Positions 6,847 through 9,463 of a stretch of DNA of 9,463 nucleotides are shown here, piece by piece. A model generated the notes under the pieces. The model saw only the letters and a program-made list of their open reading frames with translations, ran no database searches and was not told the DNA's origin. Within the stretch, counting starts at the first letter, position 1; the number at the start of each line of letters is the position of its first letter. The position numbers and the translations under genes were made by a program. Source of the DNA: a bacterium (GTDB lineage: Bacteria > Planctomycetota > J058 > JACQDU01); the NCBI GenBank assembly GCA_016200955.1, contig JACQDU010000207.1, positions 1-9,463 on the forward strand, given 5' to 3'.

Positions 6847-6972
6847 GGCTGCACCCGACGGCGACGGCTTTCCCCTCGGACTCCGACATGACAGGAGAAA
6901 ACGGCGGGCCGCAGCGTAAGTTCTGCCGCGCGCGACGGCCGCCGGTCCGCTGGTGCAGCCCCGAGGCTGCGC
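6847..6972. promoter_or_regulatory. Divergent control region with three related 9-mers and a hairpin
   Basis: GGTGCAGCC (6951-6959) and GGCTGCGCC (6964-6972) form a hairpin with a CCGA loop, nine pairs including one G-T. GGCTGCACC at 6847-6855 is the exact reverse complement of the first arm, and its next bases also resemble those after the second arm (12 of 15 match). The left copy abuts the Shine-Dalgarno sequence of the minus-strand gene. An operator or RNA structure is possible. No T-run follows, so a terminator is unlikely. Confidence 0.3.
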
Positions 6973-7035
6973 CTGTCGGGAGAGGATGGCGGTCGGGAGC
7001 GCGAGGGCTTCTGGCTCCGGGCGCGCTCCTCTCGC

Positions 7036-7041
7036 TATCTT
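7036..7041 (+). promoter_or_regulatory. Possible -10 element just upstream of the methyltransferase start
   Basis: TATCTT fits TANNNT and ends seven bases before the ATG. No convincing -35 box is seen 16-18 bases further up. If real, transcription would begin at or near the start codon, giving a leaderless message. That fits the lack of a good Shine-Dalgarno sequence; only AGG is present, two bases before the ATG. Confidence 0.22.
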
Positions 7042-7048
7042 CTAGGTC

Positions 7049-7873
7049 ATGCCCGCGAAACAGCGCCTCGGGGCCTTCCTCCGGCGCGCGCGCCTCTTCT
7101 GGCTCGCGGAGGGCGTGCGCTCGTCCTGGTTTCGCGTCCTCGACCGCGGGCCGAACAGGCGGTTCCAGGAAGAAAGACCCGGGGAAGTCTTTCCGCCGCA
7201 CGACCTCGCCTACGACGCTTACGGGCGAGGCGACTGGAAGGCTTACTTCGAGGGAGGAGCGGTCGACGCGAAGTTCATCGCCTCCAAGCTCGTCTCGCAC
7301 TGTCGAAAACAGGACCCGAGGGTGCTCGAGTGGGGCTGCGGGCCCGCTCGCATCCTCCGGCACATGCGGGCGGCCCTTCCCGGCCTGCAACCTTCGCTTT
7401 CCGGGAGCGACTACAACGCGAGGACGATCGACTGGTGCCGGAAGGCGATCCGCGATGCGAGCTTCGAGCTGAACGGTCTCGATCCTCCTCTCCCGTACCC
7501 GGAGAGCTCGTTCGACTTCCTCTACAACTTCTCGGTCTTCACCCACCTCTCCGAGAGAGCGGGTCTCCTCTGGATCAAGGAGCTCGCGCGCGTCCTCGTC
7601 CCGGGAGGCGTCCTCCTCCTCTCGACTCACGGCGACCGCACGACGGACAGGCTCCTCGAGAAGGAGAAGGAGACCTACGCGAGAGGAATCGTCACGAGAG
7701 ACGGTGTCCCGGAGGGAAAGCGCGGCTTCGTGACGTACCACAACCCGAGCTACGTGCGAGCAGTCCTCCTCGAGGGCTGGGAGCTCCTCGAGCACGTGAC
7801 CGACCCGCCGATGGCGGGCTTCATGCAAGACATCTGGATCGCGCGGAAGCCCGGGCCTACCGCCGGAGCTTGA
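7049..7873 (+). CDS. Class I SAM-dependent methyltransferase
   Basis: Protein of 274 residues with a Rossmann-type methyltransferase domain that would transfer a methyl group from S-adenosylmethionine to an unknown substrate. Motif I is VLEWGCGPARIL (92-103). The acidic residue expected to hold the SAM ribose is D121 in GSDYNARTIDWC. The motif II/III region is SFDFLYNFSVFTHL (154-167), followed by LARVLVPGGVLLLSTHGD (179-196), all typical of the Methyltransf_11/25 type. The N-terminal 50 residues are basic and carry no signal peptide. After the core comes a region with several aromatics and GFVTYHNPSYVRAVL (226-240), probably contributing to the substrate site. The ATG at 7049 has only a weak Shine-Dalgarno sequence. 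The 3' end overlaps the convergent HtrA-like gene by 17 bases. No neighbour points to a substrate. Confidence 0.9.
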   Translation: MPAKQRLGAFLRRARLFWLAEGVRSSWFRVLDRGPNRRFQEERPGEVFPPHDLAYDAYGRGDWKAYFEGGAVDAKFIASKLVSHCRKQDPRVLEWGCGPARILRHMRAALPGLQPSLSGSDYNARTIDWCRKAIRDASFELNGLDPPLPYPESSFDFLYNFSVFTHLSERAGLLWIKELARVLVPGGVLLLSTHGDRTTDRLLEKEKETYARGIVTRDGVPEGKRGFVTYHNPSYVRAVLLEGWELLEHVTDPPMAGFMQDIWIARKPGPTAGA

Positions 7874-9311
7874 GCGAGAGCGTCTCGCTCCCGCGCCGGA
7901 CGGAGAGAGCGCGCTCGCCCGAGTCGCCGAGAGCTTCTCTCAGGCCGTCGGCGCCGGCGAAGTCCTTCCCGTCGACCTGGACGATCGCGTCGCCCGCGCG
8001 GAGCCCGGCGCGCGCGGCGGCGCCGTCGGGGTCGAGGTCGGCGACGACGGCTCCGGCCGCCGCTTCCGGCAGGCCGAGGTCGTCCTTGTCGAAGAACGTG
8101 AGCTCGCGCACGACCCCGGAGAGCGCCGCGAGCTTCGTCCGCTGGGCGTCCTCGGGCGCGAGCGGGGCTTCGGCCAGGACGACGTCGAGCTCCTTCCCTT
8201 TCCCTTCGTGGAACACGGTGAGCTTGACCTTCTGGCCGACTCCCAGGTCCTCGACGCTCCTCCAGGACTCGCCGGGGTCGAGCGAGACGAGCTCGCCGTC
8301 GAGGCGGGTGATCACGTCGTTCGCGGCGAGACCGGCCTTCTCCGCCGGAGTGCCTTTCCACACCTTCACGACGCGCACGCCGTCGTCGAGCGCGAGGCCG
8401 CGGGCCTTGGCGATCTCGGGAGTGAGCGTCTCGGGCTTGATCCCGATCCACGAGCGCACGCGCCGGGAGGCGGCCGTCGCCTTGGTCTCCGAGGGAGGCT
8501 TCGCGATCCCGGCCTTCAGGTCGGCCGCGGTGAGCACGTAGCCGGCGCCCGCGGTCGCGAGAGCGTCGGGCGCCAGGATGTCGCGCGGCGTCGCTTCCTT
8601 CGCGTCTTCCTGGCCCGCGGGGAGGCCGACGAGGATCCCCGCCGGGACCGCTCCTCCGTCGAGGGAGTAGACGATCCCTCCGAGCGCCTGCGAGACCTGG
8701 GGCGTGAGGCCGAGGAGACGGCGCGGCTTCTCGGTGGAGAACGCGACGCGCGTCACGTCCACGCGCGGCACGCGCCCGAGCGTCTTTCCCGCGAGCGAGA
8801 CGACGGCCAGCTCGTCTCCCACGGCGGGCACCGGCACGGCGTCGGGAATCGCGAGAGGAGCGAGCCCCGCTCGCCCCGAGGCGGCGACGCGCACGTAAGC
8901 GAGCCCGCGCTCCTCGTCTCGCCCGACCCACGCGGCCTCGCGCGCTTTTCCATCGGAGCCGATGACGAGGACGCGCTCGACCTCGGGCTTCGCCTTCGAT
9001 CCCAGGAGAGCGAACGCCGCCGCGGACGGATCCACGCGCGCCGCTGCGAGGACGACGAGCCCGTCGGCCGTCGCGACGACCCCGGTCGTCTCGGTGCGCA
9101 CGACGCGGCGCCCGCCCTCGCCCACTCCCGGGAAGCGCTCGAGCGTCACTCGCGACGTGAGCTCGACCGTCACGAGCGACGCGCGCGCCGCCTCGAGCCT
9201 CGAGCGGAGCGCCGCCGCCCGGTCGTCCGCGCTTGCACTCCTCGCGGGCGTGAGGAGAAGCATGCTTCCTGCGAGAACCAAGCCCCACCGCGCCGCGCAC
9301 GCTCGGACCAT
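7857..9311 (-). CDS. Exported HtrA/DegP-like protein with two PDZ domains, protease triad lost
   Basis: Protein of 484 residues. The N-terminus MVRACAARWG plus the hydrophobic LVLAGSMLLL and ARSASA looks like a Sec signal peptide cleaved near residue 28, so it should act in the cell envelope. Residues about 45-232 follow the trypsin-like HtrA fold: TTGVVATADGLVVLAAARV, ERGLAYVRV and ALGGIVYSLDGG. The catalytic positions are changed: the expected His of NHV is A91, the expected Asp of DLAV is G136, and the expected Ser of GNSGG is L210. Two PDZ domains follow: 288-383 (SWIGIKPETL, GTPAEKAGLAANDVI) and about 397-484 (GAAARAGLRAGDAIVQVDG). A scaffold, chaperone or peptide-sensing role without proteolysis is inferred. 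GGGAGG four bases before the ATG supports the start. Alignment by eye could shift a residue or two, but no GxSGG motif exists anywhere in the protein. Confidence 0.86.
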   Translation of the reverse strand: MVRACAARWGLVLAGSMLLLTPARSASADDRAAALRSRLEAARASLVTVELTSRVTLERFPGVGEGGRRVVRTETTGVVATADGLVVLAAARVDPSAAAFALLGSKAKPEVERVLVIGSDGKAREAAWVGRDEERGLAYVRVAASGRAGLAPLAIPDAVPVPAVGDELAVVSLAGKTLGRVPRVDVTRVAFSTEKPRRLLGLTPQVSQALGGIVYSLDGGAVPAGILVGLPAGQEDAKEATPRDILAPDALATAGAGYVLTAADLKAGIAKPPSETKATAASRRVRSWIGIKPETLTPEIAKARGLALDDGVRVVKVWKGTPAEKAGLAANDVITRLDGELVSLDPGESWRSVEDLGVGQKVKLTVFHEGKGKELDVVLAEAPLAPEDAQRTKLAALSGVVRELTFFDKDDLGLPEAAAGAVVADLDPDGAAARAGLRAGDAIVQVDGKDFAGADGLREALGDSGERALSVRRGSETLSLKLRR

Positions 9312-9315
9312 TCAG

Positions 9316-9321
9316 CCTCCC
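9316..9321 (-). promoter_or_regulatory. Shine-Dalgarno for the HtrA-like gene
   Basis: GGGAGG on the minus strand, four bases before the ATG at 9311-9309. It places the start directly ahead of a good signal peptide. Confidence 0.7.
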
Positions 9322-9338
9322 GGAACGAGAGACTCGCG

Positions 9339-9366
9339 ATTATCCCTCTCCGTGCCTCCGTGTCTC
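9339..9366 (-). promoter_or_regulatory. Candidate sigma-70-type promoter for the HtrA-like gene
   Basis: On the minus strand GATAAT (9344-9339, 5 of 6 to TATAAT) is separated by 16 bases from GAGACA (9366-9361, 4 of 6 to TTGACA). The predicted RNA start near 9332 gives a leader of about 20 bases containing the Shine-Dalgarno sequence. The -35-like box lies inside the CTCCGTG repeat. GATAAT stands out in such GC-rich DNA. Confidence 0.4.
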
Positions 9367-9372
9367 CGTGGT
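9347..9372. repeat. Tandem CTCCGTG octamers, including 15-base repeat copy 2
   Basis: Three head-to-tail octamers (TCTCCGTG, CCTCCGTG, TCTCCGTG) occupy 9347-9370. The last 15 bases, 9358-9372, are identical to 6140-6154. From general recollection, similar CACGGAG/CACAGAG-type repeats occur between genes in many environmental bacterial genomes, with unknown role; this was not checked here. Confidence 0.6.
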
Positions 9373-9412
9373 GGATTCTCTTTTTCTCGCCCGGATCCCA
9401 GGCGGGCGGTAG

Positions 9413-9439
9413 CGAGCCGCGGTGAAAATCACCGGCTCG
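9413..9439. repeat. Hairpin-forming inverted repeat
   Basis: CGAGCC then GGTGA (with a two-base GC bulge) pairs with TCACC then GGCTCG around an AAA loop, giving an 11-pair stem. No T-run follows on either strand, so a Rho-independent terminator is not supported. It lies upstream of the candidate HtrA-like promoter; its owner may be off-window. Confidence 0.45.
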
Positions 9440-9463
9440 GCTTCCGCCCGAACCAAACGCCCA

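Noticed and set aside
5698..6891. Plus-strand open frame of about 400 codons over the gap and Cys-cluster gene
   Set aside because: No motif; third-position bias in the interval favours the minus strand.
6167..7828. Long minus-strand open frame across the Cys-cluster and methyltransferase genes
   Set aside because: Covers recognised genes in other frames and has no family pattern.
9381..9408. CGCCCG/CGGGCG hairpin next to a T-run as a terminator
   Set aside because: The T-run precedes the hairpin on the plus strand and reads as A on the minus strand, so the order is wrong for either direction.
1..9463. tRNA, rRNA, CRISPR, transposase, toxin-antitoxin or phage-defence cassette
   Set aside because: No cloverleaf, regular spaced repeats, transposase motif or recognised defence domain was seen on either strand.

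Overview
The window is about 9.5 kb of very GC-rich DNA with strong G/C preference at third codon positions, no RNA genes, no CRISPR array and no insertion sequence. The gene set suggests an uncultivated high-GC environmental bacterium: a rubrerythrin-type Fe-S protein with DUF3501, a PolX DNA polymerase, a YhiN-type flavoprotein, a YkgJ-like Cys-cluster protein and an exported HtrA-like PDZ protein. An Acidobacteriota-like or similar lineage would fit, but no marker gene fixes the phylum.

Layout. (1) 1-1665, plus strand: the 3' part of an Fe-S oxidoreductase gene cut by the left edge, then a DUF3501 gene starting on the base after its stop codon. These two normally sit beside rubrerythrin. 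(2) 1668-2549, minus strand: an orphan protein with two CxxC pairs and two membrane helices, preceded by a short stretch that looks coded but has no usable start. (3) 2559-5607, plus strand: an inverted repeat, then polX and a YhiN/HI0933-family FAD gene. Both start with TTG and overlap by four bases, so they form a tight operon. (4) 5608-6180: a gap that appears to hold a small zinc-ribbon gene broken by a one-base frameshift on the minus strand. (5) 6181-6837, minus: a membrane-anchored Cys-cluster protein, divergent from (6) 7049-7873, plus: a class I SAM methyltransferase. Related inverted 9-mers lie between them. (7) 7857-9311, minus: a secreted HtrA-like protein with two PDZ domains that has lost all three protease catalytic residues. 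A plausible promoter lies upstream, inside a CTCCGTG octamer repeat that recurs in the gap at 6140-6154.

How the genes fit together. The left-hand pair is probably one redox or peroxide-response module with an off-window rubrerythrin. PolX (repair synthesis plus PHP exonuclease) and the flavoprotein share a transcript, but no shared pathway is evident. The right-hand genes look like independent units.

I do not see a clear new multi-gene system. The points most worth a second look are the protease-dead HtrA protein, the frameshifted zinc-ribbon gene, the start-less small coding stretch at 2385-2549, the Cys-cluster membrane protein, and the non-coding repeats.
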